The translations under genes and the position numbers were made by a program. From positions 62,001-126,000 of the forward strand of contig CADAKX010000006.1 in assembly GCA_902788605.1 (NCBI GenBank): a stretch of 64,000 nucleotides of DNA. The letters are read 5' to 3'. The stretch comes from an uncultured Prevotellaceae bacterium (GTDB lineage Bacteria > Bacteroidota > Bacteroidia > Bacteroidales > Bacteroidaceae). Shown one piece after another: positions 42,604-52,184 of this stretch; positions within the stretch are counted from its first letter, which is position 1; every line of letters begins with the position of its first letter. Below the pieces are notes generated by a model. That model saw only the letters and a program-made list of their open reading frames with translations. It ran no database searches and was not told where the DNA came from.

Positions 42604-42984
42604 ATGGCTAAAGTAATTGAAGGACTCTTTTATAGTGAGTCACACGAGTATGTAAAGGTGGAAGGTAACGTGGGTTACATCGGTATCAGTGACTATGCTC
42701 AGCATGCGTTGGGCAATGTGGTCTATGTCGATATGCCCGATGTGGATGATGAGATAGAGGCTGGCGAGGAGTTTGGCGCCGTGGAGAGCGTCAAGGCCGC
42801 CAGCGATCTGTTTGCACCCGTCAGCGGCAAGGTCATCGAGGTCAACGAGGCGCTTGACGACCAGCCCGAGCTCATCAACCAGGATCCCTATGAGAACTGG
42901 ATTATTAAGGTGGAACTGAGTGATAAGTCGCAGCTCGATGAACTGATGGACGCCAAGGCTTACGCCGCTTTCTGTGAGAAATAA
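42604..42984 (+). CDS. gcvH: Glycine cleavage H protein
   Basis: 126 residues; the lipoyl carrier. The lipoylation site is the Lys in EFGAVESVKAASDLFAPVSG. Starts HEYVKVEGNVGYIGISDYAQ, as usual. Between gcvT and gcvPA. Confidence 0.95.
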   Translation: MAKVIEGLFYSESHEYVKVEGNVGYIGISDYAQHALGNVVYVDMPDVDDEIEAGEEFGAVESVKAASDLFAPVSGKVIEVNEALDDQPELINQDPYENWIIKVELSDKSQLDELMDAKAYAAFCEK

Positions 42985-43018
42985 TGCTTAATCTTAAATG
43001 TTTAATCTTTAATCCTTG

Positions 43019-44332
43019 ATGTTTAAATATTTTCCCCATACTGAAGAGGACCTGAGGGAAATGCTGGACAAGGTGGGCTTGAAATCTCTTGAAGGCCTAT
43101 ATGACCAGATTCCAGAGGATATCCGCTTCAAAGGTGACTATGAGATTCCGCTGGGGGCGAGTGAAATAGAGGTGCGCCAACTGTTTGAGAGACTGGGTTC
43201 TCAGAATCAGCAGATGACCTGTTTCGCAGGCTATGGTGTCTATGATCATTACACGCCGTCGGTGATTCCAAACTTACTCTCACGTTCGGAGTTCCTCACT
43301 TCCTATACACCCTATCAGGCTGAGATCTCGCAAGGCACGTTGCATTATATCTTTGAGTATCAGAGCATGATGGCAGAACTCACAGGTATGGACATCAGTA
43401 ACGCCTCTATGTATGACGGTACTACGGCTACAGCAGAGGCTATGTTGATGGCTGTGGCTGCGGGTAAGAAGCAAAACAAGGTACTGGTGTCGGAAACCGT
43501 GAATAGTAACACACGCAAGGTGCTCGACACTTATGCTCTGCATCATGGTGTAGAACTTGAAACAATTGCCGGAAAGGATGGTGTAACTGACATTGATGAC
43601 CTGAAGGCTCGTCTTGCTGATGGTGGCGTGGCTGGTGTAATCGTGCAGCAACCCAATGCTTATGGTATTATCGAAGACTATACGGGTTTTGCGGATGTTT
43701 GTCATGAGAACAAGGCGCTTTTTATCATGAATAGTGTGGCAGCCGACCTCGCTGTGTTGAAGACGCCAGGAGAGTGGGGGGCTGATATTGCTGTGGGTGA
43801 TGGACAATCGCTGGGCATCCCCATGCAGTATGGCGGTCCGTATGTGGGCTATATGTGCTGCACGGAGAAGCTTATCCGCAAGATGCCAGGACGTATTGTG
43901 GGTATGACAAATGACAATCGCAATCAGCGTGTCTTCGTACTGACTCTTCAGGCTCGCGAACAGCATATCCGTCGTCAGAAGGCCACTTCGAATATCTGTT
44001 CAAACCAGAGCCTGATGGCTCTGTGGGTGACGGTCTATCTGTCGCTGATGGGTAAGCAAGGGCTGAAAGAGGCTGCACAACTCTCATATGCGGGTGCTCA
44101 TTATCTATGTGATGGACTGATGAAAACAGGTAAGTTCCATTTGGTATATGATAAGCCTTTCTTCAATGAATTCCTGGTGAAGTATGATGGTGATACGGAT
44201 GCGCTCTACCAGCGTTTTATCGAAGCAGGCATTTTGGGCGGAGTGAAACTTGATACTGGTATTCTGTTTGCTGTTACAGAGAAACGTACAAAAGAAGAAA
44301 TAGATAACCTTTTAACGATTGCTGCCCTATGA
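43019..44332 (+). CDS. gcvPA: Glycine dehydrogenase (decarboxylating) subunit 1
   Basis: 437 residues from ATG 43019 (MFKYFPHTEEDLREML). N-terminal half of the P protein in the two-subunit form. GVYDHYTPSVIPNLLSRSEF, TPYQAEISQGTLHYIFEYQS and DGQSLGIPMQYGGPYVG support it. Overlaps gcvPB by 4 bp, so the subunits are coupled. Confidence 0.93.
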   Translation: MFKYFPHTEEDLREMLDKVGLKSLEGLYDQIPEDIRFKGDYEIPLGASEIEVRQLFERLGSQNQQMTCFAGYGVYDHYTPSVIPNLLSRSEFLTSYTPYQAEISQGTLHYIFEYQSMMAELTGMDISNASMYDGTTATAEAMLMAVAAGKKQNKVLVSETVNSNTRKVLDTYALHHGVELETIAGKDGVTDIDDLKARLADGGVAGVIVQQPNAYGIIEDYTGFADVCHENKALFIMNSVAADLAVLKTPGEWGADIAVGDGQSLGIPMQYGGPYVGYMCCTEKLIRKMPGRIVGMTNDNRNQRVFVLTLQAREQHIRRQKATSNICSNQSLMALWVTVYLSLMGKQGLKEAAQLSYAGAHYLCDGLMKTGKFHLVYDKPFFNEFLVKYDGDTDALYQRFIEAGILGGVKLDTGILFAVTEKRTKEEIDNLLTIAAL

Positions 44333-45738
44333 ATAACAGACTTTACGGAAACCTGATTTTCGAACTCTCAAAGGAGGGTCGCAGAGGTTGTTCATTGCCC
44401 AAGAATTATTTTGGTGATTATGAGATACCGGCTTCGATGAAACGTACCCAGGATGCAGCTCTGCCAGAGTGTGATGAGTTGACGGTGGTGCGTCACTATA
44501 CGAATCTGTCGAACAATAACTTTGGTGTGGATACGGGCTTCTATCCTCTTGGGTCTTGTACCATGAAGTACAATCCTAAGATTAACGAAGAGATAGCAGC
44601 ACTTCCACAGTTCCAGAACTTGCACCCGTCGCAACCTGCACAAACGGCTATGGGAGCTAAAGCGGTAGTCGCCATGCTCAACAAGGCTCTTTGTGCGCTG
44701 ACTGGCTTGGCTCAATTCACGTTTAAGCCTTATGCTGGTGCACATGGCGAATTGACTGGATTGATGGTGATTGATAACTATCATCGTTCGCGTGGTGATA
44801 TGGCAAGGAAAAAGGTGATTGTTCCTGATAGTGCTCATGGCACAAATCCTGCTTCAGCAGCTGTCTGTGGCTTGGAGATAATCGAGGTTAAATCTTCTTC
44901 TGATGGTCTGGTTGATTTGGTAGACCTGGAACGTTTGGTCTCTCAGGAAGGTCCCAATATCGCCGCAATGATGATGACCAACCCTAATACGCTTGGTCTC
45001 TTCGAGACGCATATCCCAGAGATTGCCAAACTCATTCATGACTGTGGCGGACTGATGTATTATGATGGCGCTAACCTCAATCCTATGTTGGGTGCTTGTC
45101 GTCCGGGTGATATGGGCTTCGACGTGATGCACATTAACTTGCATAAGACGTTCTCGACACCTCATGGTGGAGGTGGGCCTGGTGCTGGCCCAGTGGGTGT
45201 ACGTGATGGCCTGCAGGAATTCTTCCCCTTTGTCTCACCTTATCAGGGCAACTTCGGAGTGATGATGAGGGCTTATACCTACATCCTTTCGCTGGGGCGT
45301 GACCAGATTAAGAATGTGGGACCGTTAGCCACGCTGAATGCCAACTATATCAAGGAATCGCTGAAGGATGTTTACGAACTACCTATAGATACTGTTTGCT
45401 GTCATGAGTTCGTGTTCGACGGACTCAAAGATAAGTCTACTGGTGTTACCACAATGGATGTGGCAAAGCGATTGCTTGACTATGGTTATCATGCGCCAAC
45501 GATCTACTTCCCTCTATTGTTCCATGAGTCGTTGATGATAGAACCTACGGAGAATGAGTCGAAGGAGACGCTGGATGCTTTCATTGCTGTGATGAGAAAG
45601 ATTGCCGAGGAGGCCAAGGATGATCCGGAACTGGTGAAGTCTGCGCCTCATAACACGCCTATCGGACGTGTGGACGATGTGCTGGCAGCCAAACATCCTA
45701 TTGTTACTTATAAACAAATGATGAATGATGCAAACTGA
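44329..45738 (+). CDS. gcvPB: Glycine dehydrogenase (decarboxylating) subunit 2
   Basis: 469 residues; PLP-binding half of the P protein. The PLP Lys is in MHINLHKTFSTPHGGGGPG. FYPLGSCTMKYNPKINEE and VPDSAHGTNPASAAV also fit. Overlaps lpd by about 14 bp. Confidence 0.94.
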   Translation: MNNRLYGNLIFELSKEGRRGCSLPKNYFGDYEIPASMKRTQDAALPECDELTVVRHYTNLSNNNFGVDTGFYPLGSCTMKYNPKINEEIAALPQFQNLHPSQPAQTAMGAKAVVAMLNKALCALTGLAQFTFKPYAGAHGELTGLMVIDNYHRSRGDMARKKVIVPDSAHGTNPASAAVCGLEIIEVKSSSDGLVDLVDLERLVSQEGPNIAAMMMTNPNTLGLFETHIPEIAKLIHDCGGLMYYDGANLNPMLGACRPGDMGFDVMHINLHKTFSTPHGGGGPGAGPVGVRDGLQEFFPFVSPYQGNFGVMMRAYTYILSLGRDQIKNVGPLATLNANYIKESLKDVYELPIDTVCCHEFVFDGLKDKSTGVTTMDVAKRLLDYGYHAPTIYFPLLFHESLMIEPTENESKETLDAFIAVMRKIAEEAKDDPELVKSAPHNTPIGRVDDVLAAKHPIVTYKQMMNDAN

Positions 45739-46966
45739 TCTTGCAATTATTGGCGCAGGTCCGGGTGGCTATCGTGCGGCGGAATATGCGGCCTGTCAGG
45801 GCTTGAAGGTGGTTGTCTTTGAGGATGGTCATGTGGGTGGTACCTGCCTGAATGTGGGCTGTATACCTACCAAGACCTACGTTCATAGCGCTTCTTTTGC
45901 TGAGGCTCGTGAACGGATGCAACAGGTTGTTGGTCAGTTGCGAAGTGGTGTGGAGACCATCCTTTCGCATCCCAACATCACCTTGGTTCGTGAGAAGGCC
46001 TCACTCGTTGACAACCATACCGTTGTCTGTTCCATTAGTGGCGATACTATCACCACCAAGAATATCATAATAGCAACGGGATCCGAGACAAAATGGCTTC
46101 CTATCAAGGGGCTTGACGACCCTCGTGTGGTGGATTCCACGGGATTGTTGAACCTTGAAAACCTGCCCAAGCGTTTGGCCATTATTGGCGCTGGTGTCAT
46201 TGGTATGGAGTTTGCCTCTGTCTTCAATCGCTTTGGTTCTGAGGTTACGGTGATAGAGTTCCTCAAAGAGTGCTTGCCTGCGCTTGACAGCGACATCGCC
46301 AAACGTCTGCGTAAGACGCTGGAGAAACAGGGTGTCTCCTTTAAAATGAAGACTGCAGTCGAGAATATTGCTGATATCGATGCTGATGTTATCTTGATGG
46401 CTACGGGGCGAAAACCTCGAGTGCAAGCAGACTTTGCCAATGTAGGTGTTGAGTTTGACGAACGGGCTGGTGTTAAGGTTGATGATGATTTCCAAACTTC
46501 TGTGAAGGGTATCTATGCTATTGGCGATGTGAATGGCAGGCAGATGCTGGCCCATGCGGCTGAAATGCAGGCTGTTCATGCTGTGAATCATATCCTTGAC
46601 AAGAAGGACGCTATTCGTTTCGATATCATGCCTGCCGCTATTTTTACGACTCCGGAGGCTGCATGTGTCGGCCCCACAGAGGAGCAACTTAAGGAGCGAG
46701 GTGTTGCCTACGAGTGTCGCAAGGCATTCCTTCGCGCTAACGGCAAGGCCTTGACGATGAATGAGACAGAGGGAATGTTGAAACTTTTCTCAGAGCCTGA
46801 AGCAGGACGTATCCTAGGTTGTCATGCCTATGGCGCTCATAGTGCCGATATGGTGCAGGAGGTCAGCGTGCTGATGTGTCGAGATACGACTATCACACAA
46901 TTGCGCGATATGGTGCACATCCATCCCACACTCAACGAGTTACTGCTGACTGCTGCCCAGTCTTAA
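45725..46966 (+). CDS. lpdA: Dihydrolipoyl dehydrogenase (L protein)
   Basis: 412-413 residues (two adjacent ATGs). FAD motif AIIGAGPGGYRAAE, redox disulfide GGTCLNVGCIPTK (Cys about 41/46), NAD motif AIIGAGVIGMEFAS and GIYAIGDVNGR, and the HIHPTLNE active-site end. It is 40-50 residues shorter than most family members, with the loss mainly after the disulfide region. Last gene of the glycine cleavage operon. The 3' end overlaps the convergent GH28 gene by 27 bp. Confidence 0.92.
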   Translation: MMQTDLAIIGAGPGGYRAAEYAACQGLKVVVFEDGHVGGTCLNVGCIPTKTYVHSASFAEARERMQQVVGQLRSGVETILSHPNITLVREKASLVDNHTVVCSISGDTITTKNIIIATGSETKWLPIKGLDDPRVVDSTGLLNLENLPKRLAIIGAGVIGMEFASVFNRFGSEVTVIEFLKECLPALDSDIAKRLRKTLEKQGVSFKMKTAVENIADIDADVILMATGRKPRVQADFANVGVEFDERAGVKVDDDFQTSVKGIYAIGDVNGRQMLAHAAEMQAVHAVNHILDKKDAIRFDIMPAAIFTTPEAACVGPTEEQLKERGVAYECRKAFLRANGKALTMNETEGMLKLFSEPEAGRILGCHAYGAHSADMVQEVSVLMCRDTTITQLRDMVHIHPTLNELLLTAAQS

Positions 46967-48364
46967 TAGTTTGACGTTGTTCATCAGCAACTGTGCCGTC
47001 TCTTGGTCTATCAGGTGTTCATTCTTGCTATAGACGATGGTGCAGTTGCTGATGTTGATGTTGTTGACGCACTCCAGTCCTTTGATGCCCTTGGCCTTGA
47101 TGCCTGTCTTGCAGTTGTAACATACCACATTGTTGATGTGGATATCCTGGAACTGCGGTGCCCATTGGCGGTCAGCATCAGTAAATACTGGGACAGCGCT
47201 ATTATCGCCAGCCTGTCGGTTGACATAGTCGCATTGAAAGGCAATGGCCTCGCCCGCAATGTCGTTCATCATGATATTGCTGATATAGAGGGCTTCCGTT
47301 CGTCCGCCTCGTCCCAGCGAACTCTTGAATCTCAGACCGATATCAGTACCGCTGAAAGTGTTGTTTCTGACTACGATTCGCCGGATGCCACTGGCAATCT
47401 CGCTACCCAACACAAAGCCACCATGGGCGTGGTTCACGGTATTGTGCATGATTACCATATCTTCACATCCTGCAATGTCGCGTCCTTTGGTGGGCTTGTT
47501 GCTCTTTAGGCAGATACCATCATCTCCCACGCTGACTGTGCTGTTGACAATCAAAGCCTGTCGACAATCGGACAGGTCGATGCCATCGGCATTCTGTACG
47601 TTCCATTCAGAGCGTACGGTGATACCATCGATGATGATGTTCTCGCAGAAACAGGGATGCACATGGAAACGTGGCGCATTTTGGATAGTTACTCCTTCTA
47701 TCAGAATGTTCTGACAGTCGCTTAGTCTGATGAGGTCGTTGCGCATTCCTTCCTGCTTCCTGGCATCGTCAGCGATATCGGGATAGCCACTGGCCATCTG
47801 CCAAGGATACCACAGGTCACCTTTTTCCGTCACCTGTCCACCCATATCCAGATAGCGCTCCCATTCTGTGTTGCTCGACTTGAGTCGTTTCACGGGTCGC
47901 CATTGCTGTCCGTTCCCATCTATAACGCCTTGTCCAGTAATGGCGATGTTCTTTTGTTTGGAGGCATGGATGCAAGGTAGTACACGTCTCACTCCGTCGT
48001 TTTTTTCGAGATAGAGGCGCTTGTCGGGCGAGAAAACCACGATGGCGTTGCGTTCCAGATGCAGTTCTGTGTTGCTTCTCAGCGTGATAGGGCCTGTCAG
48101 CCACACTCCCTCAGGAATCGTGAGACGTCCTCCTCCTTGCTCGGTTAATCGTTTCAGCCCTTTCTCAAAGGCTTCTGTGCAAAGTGTGACACCGTCGCCA
48201 ACGCCTCCCACGTCTTTCAGGTTTATTTCGTTTTGGGGAATCACTACTGCTTCCACCGCCTTCACCTGTGTAGGCAGATCTTTGTAGTACGATTTGTAGT
48301 CTGTTGCCTCAATAGTAATTACGAGACAAAGCAGACTGCATAATATCCATAATCTCTTGGTCAT
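46940..48364 (-). CDS. GH28 polygalacturonase-like glycoside hydrolase
   Basis: 474 residues from ATG 48364; the longer frame would start before the transcript (-7 box TATCTTTG at 48393-48386). Signal peptide (LWILCSLLCLVITIEA). GH28 beta-helix with catalytic motifs NADGIDLSDCRQ (NxD), SVGDDGICLKS (DD), NHAHGGFVLGSE (His) and GLRFKSSLGRGG (RxK). Cleaves polygalacturonan or related pectin side chains, probably in the periplasm. Isolated; no SusC/D beside it. Confidence 0.9.
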   Translation of the reverse strand: MTKRLWILCSLLCLVITIEATDYKSYYKDLPTQVKAVEAVVIPQNEINLKDVGGVGDGVTLCTEAFEKGLKRLTEQGGGRLTIPEGVWLTGPITLRSNTELHLERNAIVVFSPDKRLYLEKNDGVRRVLPCIHASKQKNIAITGQGVIDGNGQQWRPVKRLKSSNTEWERYLDMGGQVTEKGDLWYPWQMASGYPDIADDARKQEGMRNDLIRLSDCQNILIEGVTIQNAPRFHVHPCFCENIIIDGITVRSEWNVQNADGIDLSDCRQALIVNSTVSVGDDGICLKSNKPTKGRDIAGCEDMVIMHNTVNHAHGGFVLGSEIASGIRRIVVRNNTFSGTDIGLRFKSSLGRGGRTEALYISNIMMNDIAGEAIAFQCDYVNRQAGDNSAVPVFTDADRQWAPQFQDIHINNVVCYNCKTGIKAKGIKGLECVNNINISNCTIVYSKNEHLIDQETAQLLMNNVKLLRLGSSQQ

Positions 48365-48427
48365 AGTCCATTGTTTTAGCGTGCGCAAAGATACGAAATA
48401 AAACTGAAACGGAAAAGAAAACCGTGT

Positions 48428-49207
48428 TTATTTGTTCAGCGCATCAAACAGATGGTCGAGGGCCAAATCGGCATTGCCATTGGCTTCGTTCAGAAGTGTA
48501 ACAAACTTCGATCCGATGATAGCGCCAGCAGCGTTATCCTGTGCTGCCTTTAGAGTCTGGGCATTGCTGATGCCGAAACCAATCATGCGAGGGTTGCGCA
48601 GGTTCATGGCGTTGATGCGGCGGAAGTATTCCTGCTTCTGATCATCGAAACTCTTTTGGGTACCTGTAATAGAGGCTGAGCTGACCATATAGATGAAGCC
48701 ATCGGTATGCTCGTCGATAAAGCGGATGCGCTCTTCGCTGGTCTCTGGGGTGATAAGCATGATGATGCGCAGGTCGTACTTGTCGGCAATGGGCTTCACA
48801 ATGTTCTGATAGTCATCAAAGGGAAGGTCTGGGATGATAGCTCCGCTGACACCTGCCTCTACGCAACTCTGACAGAACTCCTCGATGCCGTAGTGCAGTA
48901 TAGGATTCAGATAGCCCATCAGCACGAGGGGAATCTCTACTTGGTCTTTGATGGCAGTCAGTTGTTTGAAGAGTGTTTTCAGGTTCATGCCGTTTTTTAG
49001 TGCCTGTGTGGCGGCACTCTGAATGACGGGACCATCAGCCAAAGGATCGCTGAATGGAATACCTACTTCAATCATCGCAATGCCGCGACGCTGCATGGCA
49101 AGAATTACGTCTGCAGTACCTTCGAGTGAAGGGCAGCCTGCACAAAAATAGAGCGAAAGGAGCTTCTCGTTCTTCTTATTTTCGAAAAGGGAATTAATCT
49201 TGTTCAT
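48428..49207 (-). CDS. trpA: Tryptophan synthase alpha chain
   Basis: 259 residues. Splits indole-3-glycerol phosphate to give indole, which passes to TrpB. The catalytic Glu is in [20 protein letters not shown]; also [12 protein letters not shown]. Overlaps trpF by 4 bp. Last gene of the operon. Confidence 0.95.
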   Translation of the reverse strand: MNKINSLFENKKNEKLLSLYFCAGCPSLEGTADVILAMQRRGIAMIEVGIPFSDPLADGPVIQSAATQALKNGMNLKTLFKQLTAIKDQVEIPLVLMGYLNPILHYGIEEFCQSCVEAGVSGAIIPDLPFDDYQNIVKPIADKYDLRIIMLITPETSEERIRFIDEHTDGFIYMVSSASITGTQKSFDDQKQEYFRRINAMNLRNPRMIGFGISNAQTLKAAQDNAAGAIIGSKFVTLLNEANGNADLALDHLFDALNK

Positions 49208-49806
49208 AACTGTTCTAAGAATTGTTTGAGTTTATTGATATCTTTGAGGGCAGGTGCTGTTTCGAAACGAGAGTTCAGGTCAATGCCTATGCATTGGGGA
49301 TGACTGAAGTTCTTTACTTTCTCAGCATCTTCTGGCCCAATGCCTCCGCTGAGTAGGAAGGGCTTCTTGCCGTCGTAAGCGTCGAGGACACTCCAATCGA
49401 ACTGCAGACCACTACCTCCAACAGACTGGCATTTGGTATCGAAAAGAAAATAATCTACGATATCTTCATATGCCTTGTATGTTGTGATGTCTTTATGGCT
49501 ATTAACGCTGATAGCCTTGATTACAGGACGGGTCATCTGCACGACGTATTCGGGTGATTCGTGACCGTGGAGCTGGATGTAGTCGAGTTCATATTCGTCA
49601 GCGAGACGTTTGACAGTCTCAATGTCCTCATCTACAAACACACCCACACGTTTCACCTTGCTGGGCAGGTATTCAGGACGCTTGCTGACGAACCGACTGG
49701 ATTTTGGCCAAAAGATAAAGCCCATTAAGTTGATGCCCAGAGCTTCAGCCTCGCGGATGTTTTCAGCATCCCTCATGCCACAAACCTTTATTAATTCACA
49801 ATTCAT
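49204..49806 (-). CDS. trpF: Phosphoribosylanthranilate isomerase
   Basis: 200 residues. [19 protein letters not shown] (catalytic Cys), [24 protein letters not shown] and [14 protein letters not shown] fit TrpF. The usual start is M(I)IKVCG; here the extra MNCEL and the start codon come from an ATTCATA/ATTCACA heptamer tract (49792-49812). Confidence 0.93.
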   Translation of the reverse strand: MNCELIKVCGMRDAENIREAEALGINLMGFIFWPKSSRFVSKRPEYLPSKVKRVGVFVDEDIETVKRLADEYELDYIQLHGHESPEYVVQMTRPVIKAISVNSHKDITTYKAYEDIVDYFLFDTKCQSVGGSGLQFDWSVLDAYDGKKPFLLSGGIGPEDAEKVKNFSHPQCIGIDLNSRFETAPALKDINKLKQFLEQL

Positions 49807-49816
49807 AATGCACTAT

Positions 49817-50551
49817 TTATAATTGCAAGATGAATTCGTTTAATGCCTGGCCTGGGTCAGCTGTCTTCATGAAGTTCTCACCAATGAGGAAACCGCGGAA
49901 ACCTGCCGAGCGGAGCTTCTTGACGGTCTCAGGATTCGAGATGCCACTCTCGCTAACCTTGACAGCCTCCTTTGGTAGGAGCTCTGCCAGACGGAATGAG
50001 TTCTCTACATCCGTGACAAACGAACCAAGGTTGCGATTATTGATGCCACAGACATCGGGCTCCAGTTCGGCATACTCCAGTTCTGATTCTGAGTGCATCT
50101 CAAGCAATACCTCCATCCCAAGCGCATGTGCCTTGTCCATCAGCTGCTTGCATTCCTGTTTTGATAGGCAGGCAGCAATCAGCAATACAGCAGATGCTCC
50201 GTAGAGGGCAGCTGCATAGAGTTGAGCCTCATTGATGACAAAGTTCTTATAGAGGATGGGCAAGGTAACGCCACTCTGACGAGCCTGACGGATGAAGTCA
50301 TCACATCCGCCGAAGTAATGCTCGTCGGTGAGGATGCTGAGGGCTGCCGCACCATTCTGCTGATACGACATCGGGATGATGTCGGCACGCCCATCTTCTT
50401 TAATCCAGCCTTTAGATGGTGAACGGCGCTTAAACTCGGCAATGATGCCCGATGGGCTCTGGAGCAAAGCCTCGCGCAAAGATGGCTTCTTTGCGCATAG
50501 ACGCTCCAGTTCCAACTGCTTGTGGGCAACAATTTCTTGAAGAATATCCAT
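49817..50551 (-). CDS. trpC: Indole-3-glycerol phosphate synthase
   Basis: 244 residues. IIAEFKRRSPSKGWI, LSILTDEHYFGGCDDF, PILYKNFVINEAQLY, VCGINNRNLGSFVTDV and KVSESGISNPETV are the family blocks. 3 bp after trpD. Confidence 0.95.
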   Translation of the reverse strand: MDILQEIVAHKQLELERLCAKKPSLREALLQSPSGIIAEFKRRSPSKGWIKEDGRADIIPMSYQQNGAAALSILTDEHYFGGCDDFIRQARQSGVTLPILYKNFVINEAQLYAAALYGASAVLLIAACLSKQECKQLMDKAHALGMEVLLEMHSESELEYAELEPDVCGINNRNLGSFVTDVENSFRLAELLPKEAVKVSESGISNPETVKKLRSAGFRGFLIGENFMKTADPGQALNEFILQL

Positions 50552-50554
50552 AAC

Positions 50555-51565
50555 TTATGAATTTAGTTCTACGAACTTCTTGAATGTCTTTAGTGCATTG
50601 CCGCTGTCGATACTCTCGCGTGCAATCTCAATGCATTCTTCGATACTCTTCTGTCCTTTTTCCAATACCTGAATACCAAAAGCTGCATTAGCTAGCACGA
50701 TGTTCTTCTGGGCAGGTAGCGCACGATTCTCGAGTACAGAGTCGAAGATTTCAGCGGCCTCTTCTTCTGTTGCTCCACCAACGAGTTCCTCTGGCTTGGC
50801 AATTTCAAAGCCCAGGTCTTGTGGCTTGAAGATACGTTCGTAGTCCTTGGTCGTTACCTTGAAGTCGCCAGTGAGCGAAATCTCGTCATAGCCATCAATA
50901 CTGTTAACGATACCATAGTCGATACCCAATTTCTGATACACCTGGTGATAGAGGCGCATCTGATCGAGGTTGGCCACACCAAGTAATTGGCATTTGGGCT
51001 GACTGGGATTGACGATGGGACCCAGGAGATTGAATATCGTGGGGAAGGGCAATGCCTTGCGGATTGGCCCAACAAACTTCATTGCTTTGGCAAAGAGTTG
51101 GGCGTGCAGATACACTATACCAGCCTCGTTCAACGAACGGTTCAGCTTGTCGATATCATCCGTAAACTTGATACCATGATGTGCAATCACGTTTGATGCA
51201 CCACTTACTGATGTTGCTGCATAGTTGCCGTGCTTGGCCACCTTATAGCCAGCACCAGCAATTACAAAGCAGGCTGTAGTAGAGATGTTGAATGTGTTCT
51301 TTCGGTCGCCACCAGTACCTACAACGTCGATATATCGGTCGCAGTCGAGGATGGCTGGAACGCCTGTCTCCAAGATGCCGTCGCGGAATCCCAGCAGTTC
51401 CTCAACGGTGACGCCACGCATCTGCAGACAGGTAAGCAGAGCAGTAATCTGTTCGTTGGGGTACTCACTATGGGTAATACCTATTAAGATTGTTTTCATC
51501 TCCTCGCGGGAGAGCTCTTCGTGGTTTAGCAGGCGGAAGAGGTAGCCTTTCATTGTCTGTTCCAT
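50555..51565 (-). CDS. trpD: Anthranilate phosphoribosyltransferase
   Basis: 336 residues. VVGTGGDRKNTFNISTTACF (PRPP site), HGNYAATSVSGASNV, GPIRKALPFPTIFNLLGPIV and NSIDGYDEISLTG fit TrpD. Confidence 0.95.
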   Translation of the reverse strand: MEQTMKGYLFRLLNHEELSREEMKTILIGITHSEYPNEQITALLTCLQMRGVTVEELLGFRDGILETGVPAILDCDRYIDVVGTGGDRKNTFNISTTACFVIAGAGYKVAKHGNYAATSVSGASNVIAHHGIKFTDDIDKLNRSLNEAGIVYLHAQLFAKAMKFVGPIRKALPFPTIFNLLGPIVNPSQPKCQLLGVANLDQMRLYHQVYQKLGIDYGIVNSIDGYDEISLTGDFKVTTKDYERIFKPQDLGFEIAKPEELVGGATEEEAAEIFDSVLENRALPAQKNIVLANAAFGIQVLEKGQKSIEECIEIARESIDSGNALKTFKKFVELNS

Positions 51566-51599
51566 TTTTATTTGATTTTTTGAAATTCTAAAGAAAAAG

Positions 51600-52163
51600 T
51601 TAGAGAAAGAGCCAGTTCTGAATCATCTTCTTGCCATCGGGAGTAAGCACGCTTTCAGGATGGAACTGGATGCCTCGGATGTTGAGCGTTTTATGACGGA
51701 GGGCCATTATCTGACCTTCGTCGCTGACAGCGGTGACCTCTAGGCAGTCGGGCAGTCCTTCTTTTGCGACCACCCATGAGTGATAGCGGCCGATAGTGAT
51801 GTCGCGTTCAATGCCGCTGAAGATGGGATCATCGGTGACGATGTGACAAGGTGTTGCCACACCATGGAAGACATCCGATAGATTCTCGAGGCTGGCGCCA
51901 AACGCTTCGCCGATGGCCTGATGACCTAAGCAAACACCCAATATGGGCTTCTTGCCAGCATAGGTTCGAATGACGTCGAGCAGCAATCCTGCCTCCGAGG
52001 GAATACCAGGACCTGGCGAGAGTACGATCTTGTTATAGGGCTCCAGATCAGAGAGTTCAAACTGATCGTTACGCAGTACGGTGACCTCGGCTCCGAGCTC
52101 TTTTATCAGGTGACTCAAGTTATAGGTAAATGAGTCGTAATTATCGATAATGACTACTTTCAT
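51600..52163 (-). CDS. trpG: Anthranilate synthase glutaminase subunit
   Basis: 187 residues. Class I amidotransferase: IDNYDSFTYNLSHLI, GPGIPSEAGLL, ILGVCLGHQAIGEAFG (nucleophile Cys), IQFHPESVLTPDG. In the trp operon beside trpE, so TrpG rather than a PabA-only role. Confidence 0.93.
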   Translation of the reverse strand: MKVVIIDNYDSFTYNLSHLIKELGAEVTVLRNDQFELSDLEPYNKIVLSPGPGIPSEAGLLLDVIRTYAGKKPILGVCLGHQAIGEAFGASLENLSDVFHGVATPCHIVTDDPIFSGIERDITIGRYHSWVVAKEGLPDCLEVTAVSDEGQIMALRHKTLNIRGIQFHPESVLTPDGKKMIQNWLFL

Positions 52164-52184
52164 TGTCTTGTGTGTCTAATAGGG

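Noticed and set aside
43900-43918. TGACAAATGACAATC in gcvPA, resembling the heptamer repeat
   Set aside because: It encodes conserved residues (MTNDNRNQRVF) and is only two units long; coincidence.
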